NCBI RefSeq assembly: GCF_009796285.1
Contig: NZ_CP047020.1
Location: forward strand, 5,332,001 to 5,396,000
Length of the DNA: 64,000 nt
Source: Streptomyces broussonetiae
Lineage (GTDB): Bacteria; Actinomycetota; Actinomycetes; Streptomycetales; Streptomycetaceae
Direction: 5' to 3'
Positions within the stretch are counted from its first letter, which is position 1, and each line of letters opens with the position of its first letter. The notes below the pieces were generated by a model. It saw only the letters and a program-made list of their open reading frames with translations, had not been told where the DNA came from and ran no database searches. This document shows positions 8,723 to 16,754 of the stretch, in pieces. A program made the translations under genes and the position numbers.

Positions 8723-10561
8723 TCAGGCCGCGCGCACGTCCCCTTCCGCCATGGCGTGCGCGCAGGGGCGCTCGGCCGCCGCCCTGCGCCGGCGCAGGAA
8801 GCGCGGGAGCGGCAGCGCGAGGTTGACGAACCCCTCCGCCTGCATGGCCGCGAAGCCGATGCGGGGCAGGTCTCCGGAGTTCCGGTAGACGACGAAGCGG
8901 GGCTCCCAGCGCGGCTGGAACTTGGCGTTGAACTTGTACAGCGACTCGATCTGGAACCAGCGTGAGAGGAACACCAGCAGCCCGCGCCAGGCGCGCAGCA
9001 CCGGACCGGCGCCGATCTTCTCCCCGCGCGCGAGGGCGGAGCGGAACATCGCGAAGTTCAGCGAGACACGGGTGATGCCGAACTTGGGCGCGGCCTGCAG
9101 GGCGGCGGCGATCAGCAGCTCGTTCATGCCCGGGTCCGCGCTGCGGTCGCGGCGCATCAGGTCCAGCGACACACCGTCCTTGCCCCAGGGCACGAAGTGC
9201 AGGATCGCCTTGAGGTCGCCGTACTCGCCGGGCTGGTCGTCCTGCTTGTGGGCGGTGGCGATCAGGCAGTCGCCGTCGGCCGCGTCGCCGACGCGGCCGA
9301 GCGCCATGGAGAACCCGCGCTCGGTGTCGGTGCCGCGCCAGTCGTCGGCCGCCCGCCGGATGCGTTCCAGTTCTCCGTCGCTGAGGTCACGGATGCGCCG
9401 CACCCGGGTTTCGTAGCCGGCTCGCTCGATGCGCTTGACCATTTGTCGTACGTTGCGCATCGCGCGTCCGGCGAGCGAGAAATCCGCGACGTCCACCACC
9501 GCCTCGTCGCCCAGTTCCAGGGCGTCCAGACCGGTCTCGCGGGTCCACACCTCGCCGCCCGTCTCCGAGCAGCCCATGACGGCCGGGGTCCACGAGTGGG
9601 CCTTGGCCTCGTCCATGAAGCGCTCTATGGCGCCGGGCCAGGCCTCGACGTCGCCGATGGGGTCACCGCTGGCGAGCATCACGCCGGAGACGACGCGGTA
9701 GGTGACCGCCGCTTTGCCGCTGGGCGAGAAGACGACCGCCTTGTCACGGCGCAGCGCGAAGTGCCCGAGGGAGTCGCGGCGGCCGTGCTTCTCCAGCAGG
9801 GCCCGCAGCTGGGCCTCGTCCTGCTCGGTGAGGCGCGCCGCCGGGTGCTCGGGGCGGAAGGCCAGGTAGATCGTGGTGACCGCGGTGATCCAGCCGAGCG
9901 CGCCGAGGGAGAAGGCGACGGTCCAGGAGGTGTTGCCCGAGTAGTCGACGGGTCCCTCGAAGCCGAACAGGCCGTAGACGACGTGGGTCAGCCGGTCGGC
10001 CAGGCTCGGGTCGCCGATCGTGCGGTGCGGGTGAACGCTGACGATCACGAGACCGAGGACCAGGGAGCCCGCACTCATGAGTACGAAGTTGGTAAGAGCA
10101 CGCCACCTGCTGCGCGGGTCCGGGAGCGCCGCGAACTGGTCCCTGTGCCGCAGCAGCGGCACCAGCAGCGCGACCGCGATCAGCACGCCGACGATCGAGT
10201 GCCGGTAGGCGAACTGCGCCGCGGCACCCGCCGGCAGCAGCGCCACCGCGGCCCGCCACGCCCGGCGTTTGCGCCGCCTGAGACCGTGCGCGAGCAGGAG
10301 CAACAGCACGCCGGCGCTCAGCGAGAGCGCCGCGGCGAAGGGCCCGAACGAGCCGGGCAGCACCTCGGCGATCGCGTGCATGCGGCTGTGCCGGAAGCGC
10401 GGGAACACGCCCGCGGCAATGTCCAGGACGCCCACGATCGCGGCCGCCCTGCTGACCAGAGTGGGAACGGTCTCGGGACGCGGGCCGCGAAGTATGCGCC
10501 GCGCCCGGCTCTTACCACCCGGAACCTCGCCCGACAATTCCCCATCTATCCTGACAGACAT
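8723..10561 (-). CDS. Phosphatidylglycerol lysyltransferase domain membrane protein (MprF-like, DUF2156)
   Basis: The 612-residue protein has about six N-terminal membrane helices (residues ~35-235) and a C-terminal GNAT-like DUF2156 domain (~245-590). The latter includes GVMLASGDPIGD, a MKRIERAGYE segment, MRRDRSADPGMNELLI, SLNFAMFRS and the SLYKFNAKFQPRWEPRFVVY block that is highly characteristic of MprF C-terminal domains. Such enzymes transfer an amino acid from aminoacyl-tRNA to phosphatidylglycerol and reduce envelope negative charge. It corresponds by context to SCO3397 of S. coelicolor, which I recall as a sigma-E target. A sigma-E-like promoter is seen upstream. It is divergent from the esterase gene. 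Confidence 0.88.
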   Translation of the reverse strand: MSVRIDGELSGEVPGGKSRARRILRGPRPETVPTLVSRAAAIVGVLDIAAGVFPRFRHSRMHAIAEVLPGSFGPFAAALSLSAGVLLLLLAHGLRRRKRRAWRAAVALLPAGAAAQFAYRHSIVGVLIAVALLVPLLRHRDQFAALPDPRSRWRALTNFVLMSAGSLVLGLVIVSVHPHRTIGDPSLADRLTHVVYGLFGFEGPVDYSGNTSWTVAFSLGALGWITAVTTIYLAFRPEHPAARLTEQDEAQLRALLEKHGRRDSLGHFALRRDKAVVFSPSGKAAVTYRVVSGVMLASGDPIGDVEAWPGAIERFMDEAKAHSWTPAVMGCSETGGEVWTRETGLDALELGDEAVVDVADFSLAGRAMRNVRQMVKRIERAGYETRVRRIRDLSDGELERIRRAADDWRGTDTERGFSMALGRVGDAADGDCLIATAHKQDDQPGEYGDLKAILHFVPWGKDGVSLDLMRRDRSADPGMNELLIAAALQAAPKFGITRVSLNFAMFRSALARGEKIGAGPVLRAWRGLLVFLSRWFQIESLYKFNAKFQPRWEPRFVVYRNSGDLPRIGFAAMQAEGFVNLALPLPRFLRRRRAAAERPCAHAMAEGDVRAA

Positions 10562-10631
10562 CGCATCCCGTAGTTCTGCGAGAGACCTTGAACCCGGGCC
10601 CGATCAGGGCATCCGGCGACATTGCGCCCTC

Positions 10632-10660
10632 TAGGACGGTGTCTTGGGGAGAGAGGTTCA
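10632..10660 (-). promoter_or_regulatory. Candidate sigma-E-type promoter for the MprF-like gene
   Basis: Read on the minus strand, TGAACC (10660-10655), a 16-base spacer and CGTCCTA (10638-10632) resemble the Streptomyces sigma-E consensus (GGAAC, about 16 bases, CGTC). The predicted start would be some 60-65 bases before the ATG. One -35 base differs from consensus. The assignment is inference from motif similarity. Confidence 0.45.
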
Positions 10661-10764
10661 CTCCCCACCGGAAAGTCGGGTCAAAGGCTAAGGAAAGCCC
10701 CGGGCAAGCCTTCGCAACGAAGCGCGGGTGGAATCGGGCGGAAAGCGCAGGCAGGAAACAGCCC

Positions 10765-11889
10765 ATGGGTCTCACGAGCAACAAAGTGCTGGTGCTGGCG
10801 ATTTTCTTCGCCATTGTGCTCTTCATCGCCACGGTGTGGTTGTGGCCGCGGTTGGCACGGCAGAGCTGGCGAGCCGTCAGCGGCCGTGTCGGCATGCTGC
10901 TGGCCACCCAGCTGACGATCTTCGCCTCCTTCGGCCTCGCCGCCAACCAGGCGTTCGGCTTCTATGCGAGCTGGTCGGACCTGCTCGGTACGGAGACCGG
11001 GCAGGGAGTTGTGGTCGATCACACGGCGGCGGGCGCCAACAGCCCGATCCAGGTGGTCTCCACGTCCCGGGTCGTGGGGGTCAGCAGTGCGCTGCCGCAG
11101 GTGGCCGGGCAGGTCCAGAAGGTCGACATACTCGGCCGTACGACCCACATCGCCGCACCGGCGTTCGTGTACCTGCCGCCGGAGTACTTCCAGCCGCAGA
11201 ACCGCGCGCGCAAGTTCCCGGTGGCCGTCGTCCTCACGGGCTACCCCGGTACGGCGCAGGCACTGGTGGACAAGCTGCACTACCCGAGCACGGCGCAGCA
11301 GCTGGCCAAGTCCGGCAAGATGCAGCCGACGATCCTGGTGATGCTCCGGCCTTCCGTGGCGCCGCCGCGGGACACCGAGTGCGTGGACGTTCCCGGCGGC
11401 CCGCAGACCGAGACGTTTTTTGCCAAGGATCTGCGTGACTCGGTGATGGCCCACTACCGGGTGGACAAGACGCCCGCCAGCTGGGGCATCATCGGCGACT
11501 CGACCGGTGGCTACTGCGCGCTGAAGATCGCCGTGCACCACCCGGCCTCGTACGCGGCCGCCGTAGGCCTGTCGCCGTACTACAAGGCGCCGATCGACCC
11601 CACCACCGGCGACCTCTTCCACGGCAACAAGAACCTGCAGAATCGTGCCAACCTCTTCTGGGCTCTCCAGCACCTGCCGGCGCCGGAGACCTCGCTGCTC
11701 GTCACGAGCAGCAAGGTCGGTGAGCACAACTACAAGGACACGCTCAAGTTCATCAAGGCCGTGCAGGACACGAACGTGACCAGGGTCTCCTCGATCATCC
11801 TCCCGAGCGGCGGGCACAACTTCAACACCTGGAAGCGGGAGATCCCGAGCGCGCTCGAGTGGCTCAGCTCACGTCTCGTCTCGCACTGA
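10765..11889 (+). CDS. Membrane-anchored alpha/beta-hydrolase (esterase family)
   Basis: From the ATG at 10765 (with AGGAAA upstream) the protein is 374 residues. It has two hydrophobic segments near residues 7-27 and 42-60, then an extracytoplasmic esterase domain. The nucleophile elbow is GDSTGG (GxSxG), and the likely catalytic histidine is in LPSGGHNFNTWKRE near the end. The fold resembles the esterase D / mycolyltransferase-like family. The substrate is unknown, but the location beside the MprF-like gene suggests an envelope role. The open frame extends to 10588 but the added residues show no domain. Confidence 0.85.
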   Translation: MGLTSNKVLVLAIFFAIVLFIATVWLWPRLARQSWRAVSGRVGMLLATQLTIFASFGLAANQAFGFYASWSDLLGTETGQGVVVDHTAAGANSPIQVVSTSRVVGVSSALPQVAGQVQKVDILGRTTHIAAPAFVYLPPEYFQPQNRARKFPVAVVLTGYPGTAQALVDKLHYPSTAQQLAKSGKMQPTILVMLRPSVAPPRDTECVDVPGGPQTETFFAKDLRDSVMAHYRVDKTPASWGIIGDSTGGYCALKIAVHHPASYAAAVGLSPYYKAPIDPTTGDLFHGNKNLQNRANLFWALQHLPAPETSLLVTSSKVGEHNYKDTLKFIKAVQDTNVTRVSSIILPSGGHNFNTWKREIPSALEWLSSRLVSH

Positions 11890-11985
11890 GGTCCCTACGA
11901 CCGATGTCCCGTTAAGGACACGGTGTGGCCGGGTTTTTACGGGGCGAGGGTCCACGATTCCCCTACGCGCGGTAAGTTTCTGGCC

Positions 11986-13452
11986 ATGCCACGTGGACGC
12001 CACCGCCATTCCCCACCCCTGCACCGGCTGTTGCCTCCCTCGGCGATTGCCGGCGTGTCCGTCGTCTGCGCGCTGGGTCCTTGGGCGTTCTCCGAGGCCA
12101 CGGTGTTGCGCGCCCTGGCCGCGGCCGCGGCGGCGACGGCAGTCGTCGGCGCGGTGGTGATGCGCCGCTGGGACATCCATGCGGGCAAGCAGGTCGCCGA
12201 ACTCGCCCGCGCGCGTGCCAGCGACGAATGGCGCAACGAGGAGCGGGTCGCCGAACTGGAGACCGACCTCGAGGAATCCCGCGAGCTGCGCACGAAGCTG
12301 GAGCAGCGGCTGCGCGCCAAGCGCGCCGAGCTGGCGGGCCTGCGCAACGAGCACGCGGCGCTGCTGCGCCGGTACGCCACGGCGGAGACCGAGCGCGCAA
12401 GCGCCCTGGAGGGCCGTCGGCAGCTGGAGATCGAGGCGGCCGTGCCCTCGTCCGCGCCCGCACTGCCGCCCGCGCGAAGTGCCGAGCCGGAGCCGGAGCC
12501 GGAACCGGCACAGGCCGAGGCGAAGCAAGCGGCCGGGCCTGCCGACGGGGGCGAGCCGACGGCGCACGCGGTGTTCTCGGCCGAGGGAGCCCGGCTGTAC
12601 CTGCGCGCTCTGACGGCCCTGGCCCGGTTCGACCGCGAGACTGCGGCCGAGTCCGAGTCCGAGTCCGAGTCCGAGTCCGAGTCCGAACCACGGTCCGGGT
12701 CCGAGTCTGCGGTGTCCGATGTGGAGGCCGACGAGGACGTGGTTGCCGAGGCTGACACGGCCTTGGGGGCCACGGCCTTCGAGGGTGCACCTTCCGTGGC
12801 CGAGGAGCTGGGCGGGACCGGCGCGGACGACTCCGATGCGGACGACTCCGATGCGGACGACTCCGATGCGGACGACCGCGGTGCGCAGGCGGACTTCGTC
12901 GTCGAGGGCGAGGCCGACGCGCGTACGGCCGTCGCGGACGACGGGAGCGGAGGTTCCGTTGCCAAAGGAGAAGACGTCGGGGAATCCGCCGACGCCGGGG
13001 CCGAAGGGGCCGCCGGGGACGGCGTGACGGCCACTGTGACCGACGATGTGACGGCCGCTGTGACCGAGGACGCCGGTGCCGGCCGGAACGAGGCCGTCCC
13101 TGTGCCCGTCCCCGCCACGCCGGTGGCCCAGCCGCCCGCCGGGCACTTCACGGTGCCGACCGCCGTGGCCGTCGTACCCGCCGCGCCCGCGCGGCGCCCG
13201 ATGGTCGAGGGCGGCTTCGACTTCTTCGGCACCCAGAAGGCCGCGCCCAAGGCGCAGCTCGACTCCGTGCACAACGAGGACCTCGCCGACGTGGTCGGCG
13301 CGGAGGCCCTCGCCGTGCACAAGGCCGAGACCGAGTCCGAGTTCAAGCCCGCTGACGCGCAGTCGCACGAGGGCGGCCAGGTCATCGACCTCACCGCGCA
13401 CGACGAGACCGAGCACATCGACGTCAAGGGACTGCGCACCGCGGCTTCCTGA
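11986..13452 (+). CDS. Membrane-associated coiled-coil protein with acidic repeats, function unknown
   Basis: This 488-residue protein has two hydrophobic segments near residues 20-60 (AIAGVSVVCALGPWAF and AAAAATAVVGAVV). A long coiled coil follows, rich in Arg/Glu/Leu (about residues 65-155), then a low-complexity acidic central region. The C-terminal domain (VEGGFDFFGTQKAAPK...VIDLTAHDETEHIDVKGLR) is the part most conserved among streptomycetes. The acidic region includes a run of alternating Ser-Glu and a 5-residue DADDS repeat encoded by DNA tandem repeats. No enzymatic motif is visible. It could be a scaffold at the membrane. Confidence 0.7.
   Translation: MPRGRHRHSPPLHRLLPPSAIAGVSVVCALGPWAFSEATVLRALAAAAAATAVVGAVVMRRWDIHAGKQVAELARARASDEWRNEERVAELETDLEESRELRTKLEQRLRAKRAELAGLRNEHAALLRRYATAETERASALEGRRQLEIEAAVPSSAPALPPARSAEPEPEPEPAQAEAKQAAGPADGGEPTAHAVFSAEGARLYLRALTALARFDRETAAESESESESESESEPRSGSESAVSDVEADEDVVAEADTALGATAFEGAPSVAEELGGTGADDSDADDSDADDSDADDRGAQADFVVEGEADARTAVADDGSGGSVAKGEDVGESADAGAEGAAGDGVTATVTDDVTAAVTEDAGAGRNEAVPVPVPATPVAQPPAGHFTVPTAVAVVPAAPARRPMVEGGFDFFGTQKAAPKAQLDSVHNEDLADVVGAEALAVHKAETESEFKPADAQSHEGGQVIDLTAHDETEHIDVKGLRTAAS
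12644..12876 (+). repeat. In-frame tandem repeats encoding acidic runs
   Basis: A GAGTCC hexamer is repeated about six times around 12653-12686, encoding alternating Glu and Ser. A 15-bp unit (GCGGACGACTCCGAT) is repeated three to four times at about 12823-12876, encoding DADDS. Both are multiples of three, so copy number can vary without a frameshift. Confidence 0.85.
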
Positions 13453-13474
13453 GACCCCGGTGCCGCAGGACGGC

Positions 13475-13505
13475 GGGCCCGGCTTCCCCGAGGGGAGCCG
13501 GGCCC
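13475..13505. terminator. Bidirectional hairpin between convergent genes
   Basis: Arms GGGCCCGGCT and AGCCGGGCCC (13475-13484 and 13496-13505), with CCCC/GGGG continuing inside, form a strong stem in the 57-base gap between two convergent genes. It is well placed to end both transcripts. Confidence 0.6.
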
Positions 13506-13509
13506 CGTG

Positions 13510-14970
13510 TCATCCGGACGTCATCCAGCGGTCCGGGCGGGCGTCCCGGCGTCCGGTACGGGACCTCTCGGCCTGGTCGCGCAGGAGCCGTAGGGCTTCC
13601 TCGGCGTCCCGCAGGCGGGCCGTCACGGTCTTTCCGGCCCCGTTGTCCACATGGACGTCGGCAAGCCGCCAGAGGCGCTGCCAGGGGCCCTGGGTGAGCC
13701 GCACGCTCTGCACCTTGGCGTGCGGCACGAGCGAGAGGTTGTGGCGCAGCAGTCCGTGCCGGGCGGCGAACACCGTGCCGGTGACCGCGAGGCGGTGGCC
13801 GCGCCACCACAGCGGTACGCACCACCGGGCCCGCCGCGGCGGTCGCGACAGTTCCTGAGGCACCGTCACACCCGGCAGCACGCGCGCGAGGACCGACTCG
13901 GCGACCGCGCGCGGGGCGACGGGTATCAGCACCGAGTTGGAGGATCCGGCCACCTCCAGTTCCACCCGCACCCAGCCGAGCCGCCGCCACAGCAGCGGCT
14001 CGACGATCCGCACGGTCTGTACCCGGCCGGGCGGCACCGTCTCGTGCGTGCGGTCGAGCAGCCCGTGGTCGATGCGCAGCCCGTCCGGGGACTCGCCCAC
14101 CTTCCAGTCGAACTCGGCGACGAACCGCCGCGCGCTGCTCGCGCCGGCCCCGCCGAGCAACGGCAGGGCGGTCGCGAGGACGGTCCACGGGTTGTGGGTG
14201 GTGAGCCACAGCACGGTCGGCACGACGAGCGCCGCGCCCAGCGAGGCCCAGGTGGCGGCCGTCAGCGCCAGGGAGAGCGCGAGCGCGCGCGGGGGCACGC
14301 GCAGCAGCTCGTGTGCCGGCGCCTCGCCGACTTCATGCGCCGTCTCGGGTGCGAAACCCGCCGCGCGCGCGAGCAGCTCCGCGCGCAGGGCGCGCGCCTC
14401 CTGCTCGCCGAGGAAGGCCAGTTCGTCCTTCTTCTCGGCGCCGACGACGTCGATCCGCAGCTTTGCGACGCCCGCCACGCGCGCGAGGAGGGGACGGGAG
14501 ACATCCACTGCCTGGATGCGCTCCAGCCGGATGTGAGCGGTGCGCCGGAACAACAGGCCGGTACGGATGCGCAGTTCGGAGTCGGTGACCGCGAAGTGCG
14601 TGAACCACCAGGACAGGAAGCCGTACAGGCCTGCCGTCGGCACCAGGACCGCGAGCCCCAGCAGGAGCATGGTGTCGGTCAGCCGCGTCAGCTGCTCCTG
14701 CGCGCCGTTCGGGTCGTGTGCCGCCCAGCCGACGAGTACGGCGACCGGTGCCCACGCCCGGCGGAAGGGCGTGACCGGGTGCAGCCGGCGCTCGGCCATG
14801 GGCACGCGCCCTTCGGTGTCCTGCGCGCCGACCGGCCCTTTCCCGCCCCCATTGGCGTCTGCGGCAGCCACGGTGTGTGCGGCAGCCACGGCGTGTGCGG
14901 CGTCTTCGGTCTGTGCGGCGTGCGCGGCGTTGGTGGCTGCTATGCCGTCGCCGTGGTCCGGGGTCGTCAC
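13510..14970 (-). CDS. Bacterial PH-domain (bPH2/DUF304) membrane protein, YdbT-like
   Basis: The GTG at 14970 overlaps the stop of the upstream gene in GTGA, giving 486 residues. After a low-complexity Ala/His/Asn-rich N-terminus come pairs of membrane helices (near residues 70-130 and 245-290). They alternate with bPH2 domains marked by LRIRTGLLFRRTAHIRLERIQAVDVSRPLLARVAGVAKL, then DHGLLDRTHETVPPGRVQTVRIVEPLLWRRLGWVRVELEVAG, and a third copy HGLLRHNLSLVPHAKVQSVRLTQGPWQRLWRLADVHVD. This triple arrangement is that of B. subtilis YdbT. The molecular role is unsettled; in Bacillus, YdbS/YdbT affect resistance to an envelope-active peptide. Confidence 0.88.
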   Translation of the reverse strand: MTTPDHGDGIAATNAAHAAQTEDAAHAVAAAHTVAAADANGGGKGPVGAQDTEGRVPMAERRLHPVTPFRRAWAPVAVLVGWAAHDPNGAQEQLTRLTDTMLLLGLAVLVPTAGLYGFLSWWFTHFAVTDSELRIRTGLLFRRTAHIRLERIQAVDVSRPLLARVAGVAKLRIDVVGAEKKDELAFLGEQEARALRAELLARAAGFAPETAHEVGEAPAHELLRVPPRALALSLALTAATWASLGAALVVPTVLWLTTHNPWTVLATALPLLGGAGASSARRFVAEFDWKVGESPDGLRIDHGLLDRTHETVPPGRVQTVRIVEPLLWRRLGWVRVELEVAGSSNSVLIPVAPRAVAESVLARVLPGVTVPQELSRPPRRARWCVPLWWRGHRLAVTGTVFAARHGLLRHNLSLVPHAKVQSVRLTQGPWQRLWRLADVHVDNGAGKTVTARLRDAEEALRLLRDQAERSRTGRRDARPDRWMTSG

Positions 14971-15479
14971 AGGCCCGCCGATCGGGCCTCGCCCAGCTCG
15001 GTGAGCCGGTCGCGCAGCCGCTCCGCCTCGGTGGGGTCGAGGCCGGGGATGGTGGCGTCGGTCGCGGCGGCCGCCGTGTGCAGCTGCACGGTGGCCAGCC
15101 CGAAGCGCCGCTCCACCGGACCGGAGGTGACCTCCACCAGCTGCATCCGCCCGTAGGGCACCACCGTCTCCTCGCGCCACAGCACACCGCGGCTGATCAG
15201 CAGGTCGTCGGCGCGCTCGGCGTACCGCCAGGAACGCCAGTTGCGGCCCAGCAGCCTCCAGCACCATGCGGCGCACGCCACGGGCAGCAGTGCGAAGGCG
15301 GCCCATGCGGGCCCCGCGAGCAGGCCGGGCAGCAGGCCCGCGGCGAGCGCGAGCGCCGCCGTCCACAGCACGAGCAGCAGCCGCCGCATCCGCAGCAGAC
15401 CCGGCGGCAGCGCGCGCCAGACCGTCTCGTCGCCCGGTGTCCCCGCCATTCCCGCCTCGCGCGGGCTCCCCGTTTCCAT
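14967..15479 (-). CDS. Bacterial PH-domain membrane protein, YdbS-like
   Basis: The ATG at 15479 gives 170 residues. Two hydrophobic helices near residues 33-70 precede a single bPH2 domain with ADDLLISRGVLWREETVVPYGRMQLVEVTSGPVERRFGLATVQLHT. It overlaps the following PH-domain gene by four bases, so the two are translationally coupled as a YdbS-YdbT pair. Thirty-one bases separate its start from the divergent nuoD-like gene. Confidence 0.86.
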   Translation of the reverse strand: METGSPREAGMAGTPGDETVWRALPPGLLRMRRLLLVLWTAALALAAGLLPGLLAGPAWAAFALLPVACAAWCWRLLGRNWRSWRYAERADDLLISRGVLWREETVVPYGRMQLVEVTSGPVERRFGLATVQLHTAAAATDATIPGLDPTEAERLRDRLTELGEARSAGL

Positions 15480-15510
15480 GGGGCCAGGGTACGTAGGGGA
15501 AACTGGGGCC

Positions 15511-16662
15511 ATGACTCCTACGACCCAGACCACGGTCGGGATCGGCGGCGCCGCGGAGAGCACCGACATGGTGCTCAACATCGGGCCCCAGCACCCGTCC
15601 ACGCACGGCGTGCTGCGGCTCAGGCTCGTGCTGGACGGGGAGCGCATCGTGCGTGCGGAGCCGGTGATCGGCTATATGCACCGCGGCGCCGAGAAGCTCT
15701 TCGAGGCGCGCGACTACCGCCAGATCATCGTGCTCGCCAACCGCCACGACTGGCTGTCGGCGTTCTCGAACGAGCTGGGTGTGGTCCTCGCCGTGGAGCG
15801 GATGCTCGGCATGGAGGTGCCCGAGCGGGCGGTGTGGACGCGCACGCTGCTCGCCGAGCTGAACCGGGTGCTGAACCACCTGATGTTCCTCGGCTCCTAC
15901 CCGCTGGAGCTGGGCGGCATCACTCCGGTGTTCTACGCGTTCCGCGAGCGCGAGGTGCTCCAGAACGTGATGGAGGAGGTCTCCGGCGGGCGCATGCACT
16001 ACATGTTCAACCGTGTCGGCGGCCTCAAGGAGGACCTGCCGGCCGGCTGGGCCACGCGCGCGCGTGCCGCCGTCGCCGCCGTGCGCTCTCGCATGGACGT
16101 CTTCGACGACCTGGTGCTCGGCAACGAGATCTTCCGCGGCCGTACGCGCGCGGTGGGGGCGATGACGCCGCAGACCGTGCACGCCTACGGCGTGAGCGGA
16201 CCCATCGCGCGCGCCTCGGGCGTCGACTTCGACCTGCGCCGCGACGAGCCCTATCTGGCGTACGGAGATCTTCAGGACACGCTGAAGGTCGCCACCCGGC
16301 GCGAGGGCGACTGCCTCGCCCGCTTCGAGGTGCTCCTGGAGCAGACCCACAACGCGCTCGACCTCGCCGACGCCTGTCTGGACCGGCTCGCCGAACTGCC
16401 GCCGGGACCGATCAACCAGCGGCTGCCGAAGGTGCTGAAGGCGCCCGAGGGGCACACCTACGCGTGGACCGAGAATCCTCTCGGCATCAACGGTTACTAC
16501 CTGGTCAGCAAGGGCGAGAAGACGCCGTACCGGCTCAAGCTGCGCTCGGCGTCCTACAACAACATCCAGGCGCTGACCGAACTGCTGCCCGGGACGCTGG
16601 TGGCGGACATGGTGGCGATCCTCGGGTCGATGTTCTTCGTGGTCGGGGACATCGACAAGTAG
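15511..16662 (+). CDS. nuoD2: NADH-quinone oxidoreductase subunit D homolog (orphan NuoD)
   Basis: The 383-residue protein has the NuoD signatures LNIGPQHPSTHGVLRL, EPVIGYMHRGAEKL (Arg58 of the HRG motif), LANRHDWLSAFSNELGVVLAVE, NRVLNHLMFLGSYPLELG, and the C-terminal KLRSASYNNIQALTELLPGTLVADMVAILGSMFFVVGDIDK. In complex I, NuoD contributes to the quinone pocket next to cluster N2. No other nuo gene is nearby; Streptomyces usually has a full nuoA-N operon elsewhere, so this is a second, stand-alone copy (SCO3392 in S. coelicolor as I recall). Whether it enters complex I or an alternative complex is unknown. A methyltransferase of the complex I assembly-factor family follows downstream, convergent. 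Confidence 0.92.
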   Translation: MTPTTQTTVGIGGAAESTDMVLNIGPQHPSTHGVLRLRLVLDGERIVRAEPVIGYMHRGAEKLFEARDYRQIIVLANRHDWLSAFSNELGVVLAVERMLGMEVPERAVWTRTLLAELNRVLNHLMFLGSYPLELGGITPVFYAFREREVLQNVMEEVSGGRMHYMFNRVGGLKEDLPAGWATRARAAVAAVRSRMDVFDDLVLGNEIFRGRTRAVGAMTPQTVHAYGVSGPIARASGVDFDLRRDEPYLAYGDLQDTLKVATRREGDCLARFEVLLEQTHNALDLADACLDRLAELPPGPINQRLPKVLKAPEGHTYAWTENPLGINGYYLVSKGEKTPYRLKLRSASYNNIQALTELLPGTLVADMVAILGSMFFVVGDIDK

Positions 16663-16705
16663 CGGCGACAAGTAGCGGCGACGGGTAGCGGCGACGGGTA
16701 GCGGC
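16654..16705 (+). repeat. Four 13-bp tandem repeats overlapping the nuoD stop
   Basis: The unit GACAAGTAGCGGC occurs twice (16654-16666, 16667-16679), then GACGGGTAGCGGC twice (16680-16692, 16693-16705). The first unit contains the last two codons and stop of the nuoD homolog. Because 13 is not a multiple of three, each extra copy brings TAG in a new frame. No hairpin is formed. Confidence 0.9.
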
Positions 16706-16754
16706 AACGAGGCGTTCGGCAGGAAGTCCGAGGGGCCGGCAGGGAGCCCGCACG

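Noticed and set aside
14971..16707. Upstream extension of the PH-domain gene to a 1065-codon frame
   Set aside because: The added part is antisense to nuoD and the coupled upstream PH gene; the GTG at 14970 is the supported start.
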